From the NCBI RefSeq assembly GCF_963526985.1, contig NZ_CAURPW010000004.1, forward strand, positions 1-64,000: a DNA stretch of 64,000 bases. Direction: 5' to 3'. Below, in pieces: positions 34,584 through 42,076 of the stretch (positions are counted from its first letter, which is position 1; each line of letters opens with the position of its first letter). The stretch comes from an uncultured Campylobacter sp. Its GTDB lineage: Bacteria; Campylobacterota; Campylobacteria; Campylobacterales; Campylobacteraceae. Below the pieces are notes generated by a model, which was not told the origin of the DNA, did no database searches, and saw only the letters and a list, made by a program, of their open reading frames with translations. Both the position numbers and the translations under genes were made by a program.

Positions 34584-35357
34584 ATGAAAAATCTACTCAA
34601 ATACTCTCTAGTCGCTCTGAGCCTAACGGTCGCCGCAAATGCAGCCGAAAAAATCGTCGTAGGCGCTACGCCGGTTCCACATGCTGAAATTTTAGAAGTC
34701 GTAAAACCTATCCTTGCAAAAGAGGGCTTTACTCTTGAGATCAAAGAATTTAACGACTACTCTACTCCAAATTTAGCCACCGAGGACGGCGATCTAGACG
34801 CCAACTACTTCCAGCACCTACCGTATCTTGAGGAATTTAACAAAAACAAAGGCACTCATCTAGTTAAAACGGTAGGCGTTCACCTCGAGCCTATGGGCGT
34901 TTACTCTAAAAAGATAAAAGATATCAAAGAGCTAAAAGACGGCAGCACCGTAGCTATACCAAACGATCCGACGAACGAGAGCCGCGCGCTTGACGTGCTA
35001 GCTAGCGCAGGTCTTATCAAGCTAAACGACAACCCTTTAAAAACTCCGCTTGATATCACGGAAAACCCGAAAAAGCTAAAATTTGAAGAGATCGAGACCG
35101 CTCAAGTTCCTCGCACTCTTGATGACGTCGCCATCGCCGTTATCAACACGAACTACGCTCTAAACGCCAATCTAAACCCGACCAAAGACGCGCTCGTGCT
35201 TGAGAGCAAAGATAGCCCGTACACCAACTACGTTGTGGTCAAAGTAGGCAACGAAAACAGCCCGAAAATCAAAGCTCTAGACAAAGCCGTCACGAGCCCG
35301 GAGGTAAAGAAATTTATCGAGGAAAAATATAAAGGCGCGATAATCCCGACGTTTTAA
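34584..35357 (+). CDS. metQ: methionine-binding protein MetQ, copy 1
   Basis: Periplasmic NlpA/MetQ-family solute-binding protein for MetNI. The 257-aa protein has a type I signal peptide (cleavage about ANA|AEKI) and lacks the lipobox Cys that anchors E. coli MetQ. Family features are VGATPVPHAEIL, DGDLDANYFQHLPYLEEFN and GVHLEPMGVYSKK. Start ATG follows AAAAAGGATGTAAA, a site that can pair with an upstream anti-site (see leader). Three paralogues in tandem follow metNI, an arrangement I also recall from C. jejuni; they may differ in ligand (L-Met, D-Met, peptides or S-containing analogues). Confidence 0.93.
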   Translation: MKNLLKYSLVALSLTVAANAAEKIVVGATPVPHAEILEVVKPILAKEGFTLEIKEFNDYSTPNLATEDGDLDANYFQHLPYLEEFNKNKGTHLVKTVGVHLEPMGVYSKKIKDIKELKDGSTVAIPNDPTNESRALDVLASAGLIKLNDNPLKTPLDITENPKKLKFEEIETAQVPRTLDDVAIAVINTNYALNANLNPTKDALVLESKDSPYTNYVVVKVGNENSPKIKALDKAVTSPEVKKFIEEKYKGAIIPTF

Positions 35358-35444
35358 TCAAATTTAGCCCCGCCTGCTCAAATTTAGCGGCGCGGGCAAA
35401 TTTAACGAAACGACGAATCCAAATTTAGTTTAGAGACCGCTCTT

Positions 35445-35490
35445 AAAACAAAACGGCGTAAAAGCTTTTACCTTTTTAGCGCCGTTTTTT
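35445..35490 (+). repeat. 45-nt hairpin element, copy A
   Basis: The outer stem AAAACGGCG (35450-35458) pairs with CGCCGTTTT (35480-35488), followed by T's. Inside is a GTAAAAGCTTTTAC palindrome and CCTTTTT (35471-35477), which is complementary to the metQ copy 2 ribosome site AAAAAGG (35494-35500). The whole 45-nt block is identical to the one before copy 3. It can be read as a terminator, a leader switch, or both. Confidence 0.7.
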
Positions 35491-35507
35491 ATAAAAAAGG
35501 AATAATA

Positions 35508-36281
35508 ATGAAATTTTCAAAAATACTTCTGGGCGCGCTTTTAGCTAGCGGCCTGTATGCTAGCGACAAAACCATCACCGTAGGCGCATCTCCCGTACCG
35601 CATGCCGAGATTTTAGAAGAGGTCGTAAAGCCGATCCTAGAAAAAGAAGGCTACAAGCTCGACGTCAAAATCTTTAACGACTACGTGATCCCAAACATCG
35701 CCGTCGAAAACGGCGAACTCGACGCTAACTACTTCCAAGGCCTGCCGTATATGAAGTCGTTTAACAAAGACAAAGGCACTCATATCGTGCCGACCGTGGG
35801 CGTTCACGTCGAGCCTATGGGCGCGTATTCTAAAAAGATAAAAAGCCTAGACGAACTAAAAGACGGCGATATCATCGCTATCTCAAACAACGCCGCAGAC
35901 TCGACGCGCTCGATAAATTTACTCGAAAAAGCTGGTATAATCAAAGCCAAAGAGGGCGAATACAAATCCCCGCTAGATATCATAGAAAATCCGAAAAATC
36001 TCAAATTTAAAGAGATGGAGTCCGCGCAGACACCCCGCTCTCTCGATGACGTCGCGCTAGCCTTTATCAACGTAAACTACGCCCTAGATGTCGGCCTCAA
36101 ACCGACCAAAGACGCGATAATCCTCGAGGATAAAGATAGCCCGTACACCAACTACGTAGCGACCAAGGCCGGCAACGAAAATAATCCGAAAATCAAGGCT
36201 CTAGATAAAGCTATACTAACTCCCGAGGTTAAAGACTTTATCGTAAAGCGCTACCAAGGCGCGGTGATACCGAGCTTCTGA
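35508..36281 (+). CDS. metQ: methionine-binding protein MetQ, copy 2
   Basis: A 257-aa NlpA/MetQ-family periplasmic binding protein. The signal peptide (MKFSKILLGALLASGLYAS|DK) has no lipobox. Conserved parts are VGASPVPHAEILEE, ENGELDANYFQGLPYMKSFN and GVHVEPMGAYSKK. It differs from copy 1 through much of the second lobe (for example ISNNAADSTRS where copy 1 has IPNDPTNESRA), so the ligand pocket may have changed. Start ATG follows AAAAAAGGAATAATA. It lies 150 bp after copy 1, beyond hairpin element A. Confidence 0.93.
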   Translation: MKFSKILLGALLASGLYASDKTITVGASPVPHAEILEEVVKPILEKEGYKLDVKIFNDYVIPNIAVENGELDANYFQGLPYMKSFNKDKGTHIVPTVGVHVEPMGAYSKKIKSLDELKDGDIIAISNNAADSTRSINLLEKAGIIKAKEGEYKSPLDIIENPKNLKFKEMESAQTPRSLDDVALAFINVNYALDVGLKPTKDAIILEDKDSPYTNYVATKAGNENNPKIKALDKAILTPEVKDFIVKRYQGAVIPSF

Positions 36282-36324
36282 TCGCATCAAATTTGACCGA
36301 TTTGCCATCGTAAAATTTAGCTTT

Positions 36325-36347
36325 AAAAATCGCCATAGGCGCTTTTT
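36325..36347 (+). terminator. hairpin after metQ copy 2
   Basis: AAAAA-x-CGCC (36325-36334) and GGCG-x-TTTTT (36338-36347) form a stem with an ATA loop and a T-run on the 3' side, as in an intrinsic terminator. It lies about 45 bp after the stop. Confidence 0.5.
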
Positions 36348-36402
36348 GCTTAAATTTTAGGGCTCAAATTTGAAAAAATAAAGATAGTCGAGAAAAATCT
36401 CC

Positions 36403-36448
36403 AAAAACAAAACGGCGTAAAAGCTTTTACCTTTTTAGCGCCGTTTTT
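36403..36448 (+). repeat. 45-nt hairpin element, copy B
   Basis: Identical to copy A over 45 nt. The outer stem is AAAACGGCG (36409-36417) with CGCCGTTTT (36439-36447), and the CCTTTTT inside is complementary to the metQ copy 3 site AAAAAGG. The flanking intergenic sequence is unlike that of copy A, which makes the exact identity notable. Confidence 0.7.
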
Positions 36449-36470
36449 CAAGATAAAAAAGGAAAATATC

Positions 36471-37250
36471 ATGAAAGTTTTTAAAATTTTAGCAAGTTTG
36501 GCACTAGCCTTTAACCTCTATGCAGCAGATAAAGATCACACTATCGTAGTAGCCGTCTCGCCAGTACCTCACGCAGAAATCATGGAGTTTATCAAACCCG
36601 TCCTAGCAAAAGAGGGCTACGATCTAGTCATCAAAGAGATAAACGACTACTCGATCCCGAATTTAGCGACGCAAGACGGCGATTTGGATGCAAATTTCTT
36701 TCAGCACTGGCCGTATCTAAAAAATCACAATGAAACAAAAGGCACGACTCTGATAACCGCCGCAGCGATACATCTTGAGCCGCTGGGCTTTTACTCAAAA
36801 AAGATAAAGAGCCTAAGCGAGCTAAAAGACGGCGCCAAAGTCGCGATCGCCTACGATCCTACTAATGGCAGCAGAGCGCTAAATATCCTGCAAAAAGCGG
36901 GTCTAATAGAGCTAGATAAGAGCGCTGAGCTAGCCACACCAAAAGACATCGTAAAAAATCCAAAACATCTAAATTTCGTCGAGCTTGAGGGCGCGCAGAT
37001 ACCTCGCACGCTAGATGAAGTCGACCTTGCCGCTATAAGCACGAATTTCGTCCTTGATATCGGTATGAATCCTAAAAAGGACTCACTAGCCATCGAAGGC
37101 ACCGAAAGCCCGTACGCCAACATCATCGCGGTCAAAGCAGGTAACGAAAATAGCCCGAAAATCAAAGCCCTCGTTAAAGCCGCAACCAGCCCAGAGACGA
37201 AAGAGTTTATCCTAAAAAGATACGACGGAGCGATCCTGCCCGTGTTTTGA
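36471..37250 (+). CDS. metQ: methionine-binding protein MetQ, copy 3
   Basis: A 259-aa NlpA/MetQ-family binding protein with a type I signal (MKVFKILASLALAFNLYAAD) and no lipobox. Conserved parts are VAVSPVPHAEIMEF, QDGDLDANFFQHWPYLKNHN and AIHLEPLGFYSKK. YDPTNGSRA resembles copy 1 here rather than copy 2. Start ATG follows AAAAAAGGAAAATATC. It ends at a strong terminator, the last gene of the methionine block. Confidence 0.93.
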   Translation: MKVFKILASLALAFNLYAADKDHTIVVAVSPVPHAEIMEFIKPVLAKEGYDLVIKEINDYSIPNLATQDGDLDANFFQHWPYLKNHNETKGTTLITAAAIHLEPLGFYSKKIKSLSELKDGAKVAIAYDPTNGSRALNILQKAGLIELDKSAELATPKDIVKNPKHLNFVELEGAQIPRTLDEVDLAAISTNFVLDIGMNPKKDSLAIEGTESPYANIIAVKAGNENSPKIKALVKAATSPETKEFILKRYDGAILPVF

Positions 37251-37254
37251 TTTA

Positions 37255-37277
37255 GCCGGCTCAAGGCCGGCTTTTAT
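37255..37277 (+). terminator. terminator of the metNI-metQ block
   Basis: GCCGGC (37255-37260), loop TCAAG, GCCGGC (37266-37271), then TTTTAT. A perfect intrinsic terminator 4 bp after the metQ copy 3 stop. Confidence 0.88.
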
Positions 37278-37329
37278 ACGATTAATCATGTACGATATCT
37301 CTTAAACTCTAAAAGTGAATTTATTTTTC

Positions 37330-37422
37330 TTATTCATAATCTACGCGTATAGCAGGCTTTGTCCATGCTTTACTAGATACTAAAATACTATCCAAAACTG
37401 TAATAATTTTAGATTTTTCCAT
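37330..37422 (-). CDS. putative 30-aa peptide with PqqA-like motif
   Basis: The ORF starts with ATG 37420-37422 behind a very good site (AGAGGAAAGTGCG) and ends with TAA. The peptide begins MEKSKIITVLDSIL and ends SKAWTKPAIRVDYE. The W-T-K-P-A-I-R pattern resembles PqqA and related radical-SAM peptide precursors, but the usual downstream Glu and Tyr pair is cut short and no maturase is encoded in this window. Its codons (ATT, AGT, GAT, TCT) are more A+T-rich than those of neighbours. It may be a genuine small protein, a truncated precursor, or chance. Confidence 0.45.
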   Translation of the reverse strand: MEKSKIITVLDSILVSSKAWTKPAIRVDYE

Positions 37423-37539
37423 CGCACTTTCCTCTAATAGAATGTAAAATATGGTTGCGCGCAAAATTAGCATTATTTTAGAACTAAGTTAAACGTAAAT
37501 ACTTGCAATATAGGGAATTTATTGTTTTTAGAGATATCG

Positions 37540-37616
37540 TGGTGCGCTCGAAGGAATTCGAATCCCTGACCTTTTGAACCGCAATCAAATGCTCTATCCA
37601 GCTGAGCTACGAGCGC
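37540..37616 (-). tRNA. tRNA-Arg (anticodon GCG)
   Basis: A full cloverleaf on the minus strand: a 7-bp acceptor stem (GCGCTCG with CGAGCGC), D arm GCTCAGCTGGATAGAGC, anticodon stem TTTGA/TCAAA with loop TTGCGGT (anticodon GCG), T arm with TTCGAAT, discriminator A and encoded CCA. The GCG anticodon reads CGC directly; many bacteria use ACG (inosine) for the CGN box. Confidence 0.93.
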
Positions 37617-38021
37617 ACTTTAAAAGAAATGTGAAGTATAGCCAAAGGTTTCTTAAATCTTTCATAAATTTTGATATATTTGTAAAAATTTCATTTTTTA
37701 CCCACCCTACTACATCAAAATTCAAATTTATGTACTAAATTTGCCACATTTAATCGTCTATAAAAAATCTTTATGTTATCTTATACGGCAAATACGGCAA
37801 ATTTAATTAAAAACAAGTGTGCCTGGTAAAGCAGTCGCAATCACTAGAATATAGAAACAAATTAAGGAAAAAGCCAAAAAATTAATAGTAAAACAGCAAA
37901 GATAACAAAAAGAGCAAATTTAAAGACAGCGTGCAAAGATCGAGCTCTAAAAAAGCAAATTTCAAGCATCAGCAAGCAAAAAAGAGTAAAATTTGAAAAA
38001 CAATAAAGAAAGGAAAGCCAA
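37617..38021. other. A+T-rich gene-free stretch before pycA
   Basis: About 400 bp with no convincing gene. It contains a short direct repeat (TACGGCAAA twice near 37785-37801). It probably holds the pycA promoter and, on the minus strand, the tRNA promoter. A hydrophobic minus-strand ORF overlapping pycA was judged a shadow. Confidence 0.5.
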
Positions 38022-39488
38022 GTGATACATAAAATTTTGATCGCAAACCGCGGAGAGATCGCCGTTCGCGTGATCCGTGCCTGCAAAGATCTGCACATCA
38101 AAAACGTTGCCATTTACACCAAGCCCGACCAAGACTGCCTGCACGTCAAAATAGCCGACGAGGCCTACCAGATCGGCATCGACCCGATCAAGGGCTATCT
38201 AGACGCCAAGCGTATAGTCGAGGTCGCAAAAGCATGCGGCGCAGACGCGATACACCCAGGATATGGATTTTTGAGCGAAAACTACGAATTTGCCAAAGAG
38301 GTCGAGGATGCGGGGCTGGTTTTCATCGGGCCTACCGCCGACGTCATCCGCAAAATGGGCAATAAAAATATCGCTCGCTACTTGATGAATAAAAACGGCA
38401 TCCCTATCGTGCCCGGCACAGAAAAGCTAAATAACGAAACTATAGAAAACATCAAACTCTACGCCGAGCGCATCGGCTATCCGGTCATCCTAAAAGCTAG
38501 CGGCGGCGGCGGCGGACGCGGCATACGCGTCGTGTGGAAGGAGGAGGAGTTAGAGTCTAGCTTTGAAAGCTGCAAACGCGAGGCTAAGGCGTTTTTTAAC
38601 AACGACGAAGTTTTTATGGAAAAATACGTCGTAAATCCGCGCCATATCGAGTTTCAAATTTTAGGCGACAAATACGGCAACATCATCCACCTAGCCGAAC
38701 GCGACTGCTCGATCCAGCGCCGCCACCAAAAGATCCTCGAGATAGCGCCTAGCCCCACTATGAGCGAAAGTTTGCGAAAAAGCATGGGCGTGACCGCGGT
38801 CGCAGCCGCAAAGGCCGTAAACTACACCAACGCCGGTACGATCGAGTTTTTGCTCGATGATTACAACAACTTTTATTTTATGGAGATGAACACCCGTATC
38901 CAGGTCGAGCACGGCGTGACCGAGGAGATCACGGGCGTGGATCTCATCGTGCGCCAGATCCGTATCGCGGCGGGCGAAATCCTAGACATGGAGCAAAGCG
39001 ACGTCATCACGCAAGGTTTTGCGATCGAGGCGCGCATCACCGCCGAGGACGCATGGCAAAATTTCATCCCAAGTCCTGGCGAGATCAGCGGTTACTACCC
39101 TGCTCTAGGCCCTTCCGTTCGCGTGGATAGCCATCTATATAAAGACTATCAGATACCGCCGTTTTACGATAGCTTGCTAGCTAAGCTAATCGTGCGCGCC
39201 CCTAGCTACGACTTAGCCGTAAATAAACTAAAACGCGCGCTAGATGAGTTTACGATCGAAGGCAGCGTTAAAACCACGATCCCGTTTTTGCTCAGCATCA
39301 GCAAGGAGCGCGACTTTAGGCGAGGATTTTTCGATACGTCATACGTCGAAAACAAGATGCCTACCCTGTTAGAAAAGATGAAAACCAAAGACAACGAGGA
39401 CAACGAAGAGGTGATCGCCGCCATCGCCGCCGCGATACAAAGAGTAAAAGACGCTAGGAAATTTAAAGAGGAGCACGCGGATGAATGA
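38022..39488 (+). CDS. pycA: pyruvate carboxylase subunit A (biotin carboxylase)
   Basis: Biotin carboxylase subunit that carboxylates the biotin of a separate subunit using ATP and bicarbonate. In Campylobacter this type supplies oxaloacetate from pyruvate. The 488-aa protein has KILIANRGEIAVRVIRA, the Gly-rich ATP loop KASGGGGGRGIR, FMEKYVVNPRHIEFQIL and EMNTRIQVEHGVTEEITG. The length, and 'QVEHGVTEEITG' rather than the acetyl-CoA carboxylase form, favour PycA over AccC. Start is GTG 38022-38024 after AAAGGAAAGCCAA. The following genes (small protein, bpt, J-domain) match the pycA neighbourhood I recall in C. jejuni. Confidence 0.8.
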   Translation: MIHKILIANRGEIAVRVIRACKDLHIKNVAIYTKPDQDCLHVKIADEAYQIGIDPIKGYLDAKRIVEVAKACGADAIHPGYGFLSENYEFAKEVEDAGLVFIGPTADVIRKMGNKNIARYLMNKNGIPIVPGTEKLNNETIENIKLYAERIGYPVILKASGGGGGRGIRVVWKEEELESSFESCKREAKAFFNNDEVFMEKYVVNPRHIEFQILGDKYGNIIHLAERDCSIQRRHQKILEIAPSPTMSESLRKSMGVTAVAAAKAVNYTNAGTIEFLLDDYNNFYFMEMNTRIQVEHGVTEEITGVDLIVRQIRIAAGEILDMEQSDVITQGFAIEARITAEDAWQNFIPSPGEISGYYPALGPSVRVDSHLYKDYQIPPFYDSLLAKLIVRAPSYDLAVNKLKRALDEFTIEGSVKTTIPFLLSISKERDFRRGFFDTSYVENKMPTLLEKMKTKDNEDNEEVIAAIAAAIQRVKDARKFKEEHADE

Positions 39489-39702
39489 TTTTTTCGATAG
39501 TTTAAAGGATATAAAAAAAGAGCTTCAAAAGGAGCAAAATGCAAATTTGAACTCAAATTCAGCCGCCAAAAACGCCGCGAAGCAAAATTTAAAGCCTGAG
39601 TCAAAAACCTTCAGCAAAGAGGAAGCCATCGCGCACAAAGAGCAAAATTTACGCGACGAGTTTCTAGCCTACGTCAAGGACGCGGATATCAAAAAGTGCT
39701 AG
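39481..39702 (+). CDS. small conserved hypothetical protein
   Basis: A 73-aa hydrophilic protein. The ATG lies within the last codons of pycA (8-bp overlap), and the end overlaps the bpt start by 7 bp, so all three are translationally coupled. The sequence is mostly helical and charged (MNDFFDSLKDIKKELQKEQN, then KEEAIAHKEQNLRDEFLAYV), and the middle (NSNSAAKNAAKQNLKPES) is low complexity. No known domain. Its fixed place between pycA and bpt in Campylobacter supports it as a real gene. Confidence 0.75.
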   Translation: MNDFFDSLKDIKKELQKEQNANLNSNSAAKNAAKQNLKPESKTFSKEEAIAHKEQNLRDEFLAYVKDADIKKC

Positions 39703-40418
39703 TAGTGCCGTTTTCCACCCTGCCTAGCCCCTGCCCCTACCTCAAGGACAGGGACTCGCGCATGGAGTATCGCTACATAGACAGCTGCGACTTTGCCGTA
39801 AACGACGCTCTAGCTAGGCGCGGCTTTAGGCGCTTTGGCAAATATTTCTCTAAGCCAAACTGCGCGGGTTGCAGCGAGTGCGTAAATATCAGGGTCGATG
39901 CGCTAAATTTTAAATTTAGCAAATCCGCCCGCCGCACGATACGCAAAAACGAAAACACCAAAATCATCCTCACAAAGCCGCTCATAGACGACGCGCACGT
40001 GGCGCTATACAAAAAATATCATAAATTTATGCAGCAAAAGCGCGAGTGGAAGTACTACGAGCTGGATTTTCGCCGCTACTACGAGCTCTACGTCGCGGGG
40101 CATGCGGAGTTTGGCAAGGAGATAGCGTATTTTACAGACGGCCGGCTCATCGGCGTCGATCTAGTCGATATCCTTAGCGACGGTATCTCGGCGGTTTATT
40201 GCTATTACGATCCTGATTTTGCGGACCTTAGCATCGGCAGATACTCGCTCTATCAGCAAATTTTACTCGCACAGCAGCTAAATTTACGCTGGATATATCT
40301 AGGCTACTACGTCAAAGACTGCCCTAGCCTAGCTTATAAGGCCGACTACAAACCCTACGAGCGCCTGTGCGAATATGTCGCGCTAGATGAAACGCCCGTA
40401 TGGGAAAAAGCGGAATAA
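39696..40418 (+). CDS. bpt: aspartate/glutamate leucyltransferase (Bpt)
   Basis: Bpt attaches Leu from leucyl-tRNA to N-terminal Asp or Glu of proteins, creating an N-degron for ClpAP. The 240-aa protein has the family's CPYL near the start, YFSKPNCAGCSECVNIRV at about 51-68 and the GNAT-like core (YCYYDPDFADLSIGRYSL; YLGYYVKDCPSLAYKADYKP). Start is GTG 39696-39698, giving an N-terminus (MLVVPFSTL) that lines up with the Campylobacter enzymes I know; the site is weak and coupling is likely. Confidence 0.9.
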   Translation: MLVVPFSTLPSPCPYLKDRDSRMEYRYIDSCDFAVNDALARRGFRRFGKYFSKPNCAGCSECVNIRVDALNFKFSKSARRTIRKNENTKIILTKPLIDDAHVALYKKYHKFMQQKREWKYYELDFRRYYELYVAGHAEFGKEIAYFTDGRLIGVDLVDILSDGISAVYCYYDPDFADLSIGRYSLYQQILLAQQLNLRWIYLGYYVKDCPSLAYKADYKPYERLCEYVALDETPVWEKAE

Positions 40419-40453
40419 AAAATGCTTTCAAGTGCGTTTTATAAAGGCAAAAT

Positions 40454-41269
40454 TTGATAAAAGTAAGTCAAAATCTAGAATCTCTAAGCATAGAAACATC
40501 AGACGCCGATCTGTTTTTCGAGCTGCAAGCACTCATAAAGCGAAACTTCGCCAAGACGCTGGGGCAAAAAGGCAAAGTGATGTCGTTTTACGACGAAAAT
40601 GAGAAGGTTCAGCGCAAATATTTCGTCAAATTTTTAAAAAAACTCTGCCAAAGATACGAGTTAAAAAACGTAAATTTAAACTTCGCCGAGTATAAAACCA
40701 TCAAACTCCACTACATCCAACCAAACTCGCTCAAAGCCATGGTTTTCGTCGACGTCGCCTTCGTGCGGGGCGGCGCGATATTTAGCTTCGATCGCTCAAA
40801 CGAGTCTTTCCTCTCGCACATCATCAGAGGCTTTGAGTCAAAGCAAATTTTATCCGCCGAGGGTCAAATCGCTCTAAATATAGCAAATTTGGGCGAGTGC
40901 GCGCGCCTAGAGGAGCTGTTTAACAAAAGCGAATACATGAAATTTTCGATCATCTTTAACTATAGCGAAGAGGAATTTGAAAAATTTAAAAAACAGATCA
41001 AAATCTGCGCTAAGAAAAACGAGGCCAAATTTGCCGCGCTGGCTAGCCTTTTCGAGGATCATTTTACGGTGCTTGGGTGTGATAAAAACGATAGCTTCGA
41101 GGAGGTACGAAACCGCTACCTGAAGCTAGTTAAAGCCTACCACCCCGACTTTCACGCCGCGCTTAGCCCCGAGCTTTTGGACGAGTGCAAAACGCAGTTT
41201 CAGCGTATCCAAAACGCTTACGAGAGCTTGAAGCCGTATTTTAAAGAGCTTGAAGCGGGAGCGGAGTAA
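40454..41269 (+). CDS. J-domain protein (DnaJ-like, C-terminal J domain)
   Basis: A 271-aa protein whose J domain is at the C-terminus (residues about 204-265): DHFTVLGCDKNDSFEEVRNR, then KLVKAYHPDFH with the HPD motif needed to stimulate DnaK. The N-terminal 200 residues are specific to the group and of unknown fold. Start is probably TTG 40454-40456 after AAAGGCAAAAT; no better start is near. It follows bpt after 35 bp, in the same run as pycA. Likely a specialised DnaK co-chaperone; the client is unknown. Confidence 0.8.
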   Translation: MIKVSQNLESLSIETSDADLFFELQALIKRNFAKTLGQKGKVMSFYDENEKVQRKYFVKFLKKLCQRYELKNVNLNFAEYKTIKLHYIQPNSLKAMVFVDVAFVRGGAIFSFDRSNESFLSHIIRGFESKQILSAEGQIALNIANLGECARLEELFNKSEYMKFSIIFNYSEEEFEKFKKQIKICAKKNEAKFAALASLFEDHFTVLGCDKNDSFEEVRNRYLKLVKAYHPDFHAALSPELLDECKTQFQRIQNAYESLKPYFKELEAGAE

Positions 41270-41360
41270 ATTTGCTTTTTAAATTTAAGCAAATTTGACG
41301 CTAAATCAAATTTGCGTTTTTGGGCGCAAACCCTGCCTCGGCTGGCTAAATTTAAACGAT

Positions 41361-41984
41361 ATGGAAACGACTTTGCAAAAAAGTTTTTTATATAAATACT
41401 GTAAAACCCACGGCAAGATCGCTACGAACATCATTGTAGCGGTCTATTTTTTATTTGCCCTCGGCATTTTTATCATTCCGGGCGATATCCTCTCTCGCTG
41501 CGAAATTTGCCGCGAGTTCGTAAATTTTATGAAGCAATACTTTCCAAATATCCAAATTTTTAGCGATGTCAGTCCGTTGAAACAAGAGATAGAATTTTAC
41601 ACGAGCTATATGTGGGTAGTTGGGCTACTTTGGGCAGCGGAGATGGTATTTTACGTTACCTGCATGTACACCGTATTTATGGACACGGATATAGGCGAGC
41701 GCGAGGGTATAGAAAAACTAAACTGGAAAATGCTCGTATTGAGCTTTATATTCGGTTTTTTTGCGATATACGTGTATTACACGGGCTACATCGTCACCGG
41801 CGGCGTTACTTTTATGGGATGGCCGCGTTTTTATATAGATTTTGCGACCAAATTTGAGATATTTCAGTATATACCGCTTTTTCAGGGTATTTTCTCTGCC
41901 GTGGGAATATATTTGCTGACATCGCTAATCCATATGCTTTATTACAAATTTTTTAGCCGCAAAAGCCGAAACGACCGAATTTAA
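41361..41984 (+). CDS. hypothetical membrane protein
   Basis: A protein of about 207 aa with four predicted helices: about 22-42, 82-104, 125-147 and 172-195. A short periplasmic or cytoplasmic loop has CEICREFVNF. I placed the start at ATG 41361 (METTLQKSF), because the 22 codons before it are hydrophilic AAATTT-type sequence; the ribosome site is weak either way. No family is recognised. It is convergent with rpoN, and a palindrome lies between them. Confidence 0.6.
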   Translation: METTLQKSFLYKYCKTHGKIATNIIVAVYFLFALGIFIIPGDILSRCEICREFVNFMKQYFPNIQIFSDVSPLKQEIEFYTSYMWVVGLLWAAEMVFYVTCMYTVFMDTDIGEREGIEKLNWKMLVLSFIFGFFAIYVYYTGYIVTGGVTFMGWPRFYIDFATKFEIFQYIPLFQGIFSAVGIYLLTSLIHMLYYKFFSRKSRNDRI

Positions 41985-42045
41985 AAGCACAAGCCACCAC
42001 AAAACCCCGCTTAAATTTAAAATTTACGCTCAAATTTACGGCGCT

Positions 42046-42059
42046 GGGCAAATTTGCCC
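42046..42059. terminator. GGGCAAATTTGCCC palindrome between convergent genes
   Basis: A perfect 14-bp palindrome between the ends of the membrane-protein gene and rpoN. It may act as a bidirectional terminator, but there is no T-run and a loopless palindrome folds poorly, so the role is uncertain. Confidence 0.35.
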
Positions 42060-42076
42060 GCTCCAAGCGGCAAATT

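Noticed and set aside
37862..38113. 83-codon hydrophobic minus-strand ORF
   Set aside because: It overlaps the pycA start and is hydrophobic only because of A+T-rich antisense codons; no ribosome site precedes its internal Met.
38022..39488. Acetyl-CoA carboxylase subunit AccC instead of PycA
   Set aside because: Length (488 aa), QVEHGVTEEITG and the neighbours favour pyruvate carboxylase subunit A; AccC is kept only as a lesser possibility.
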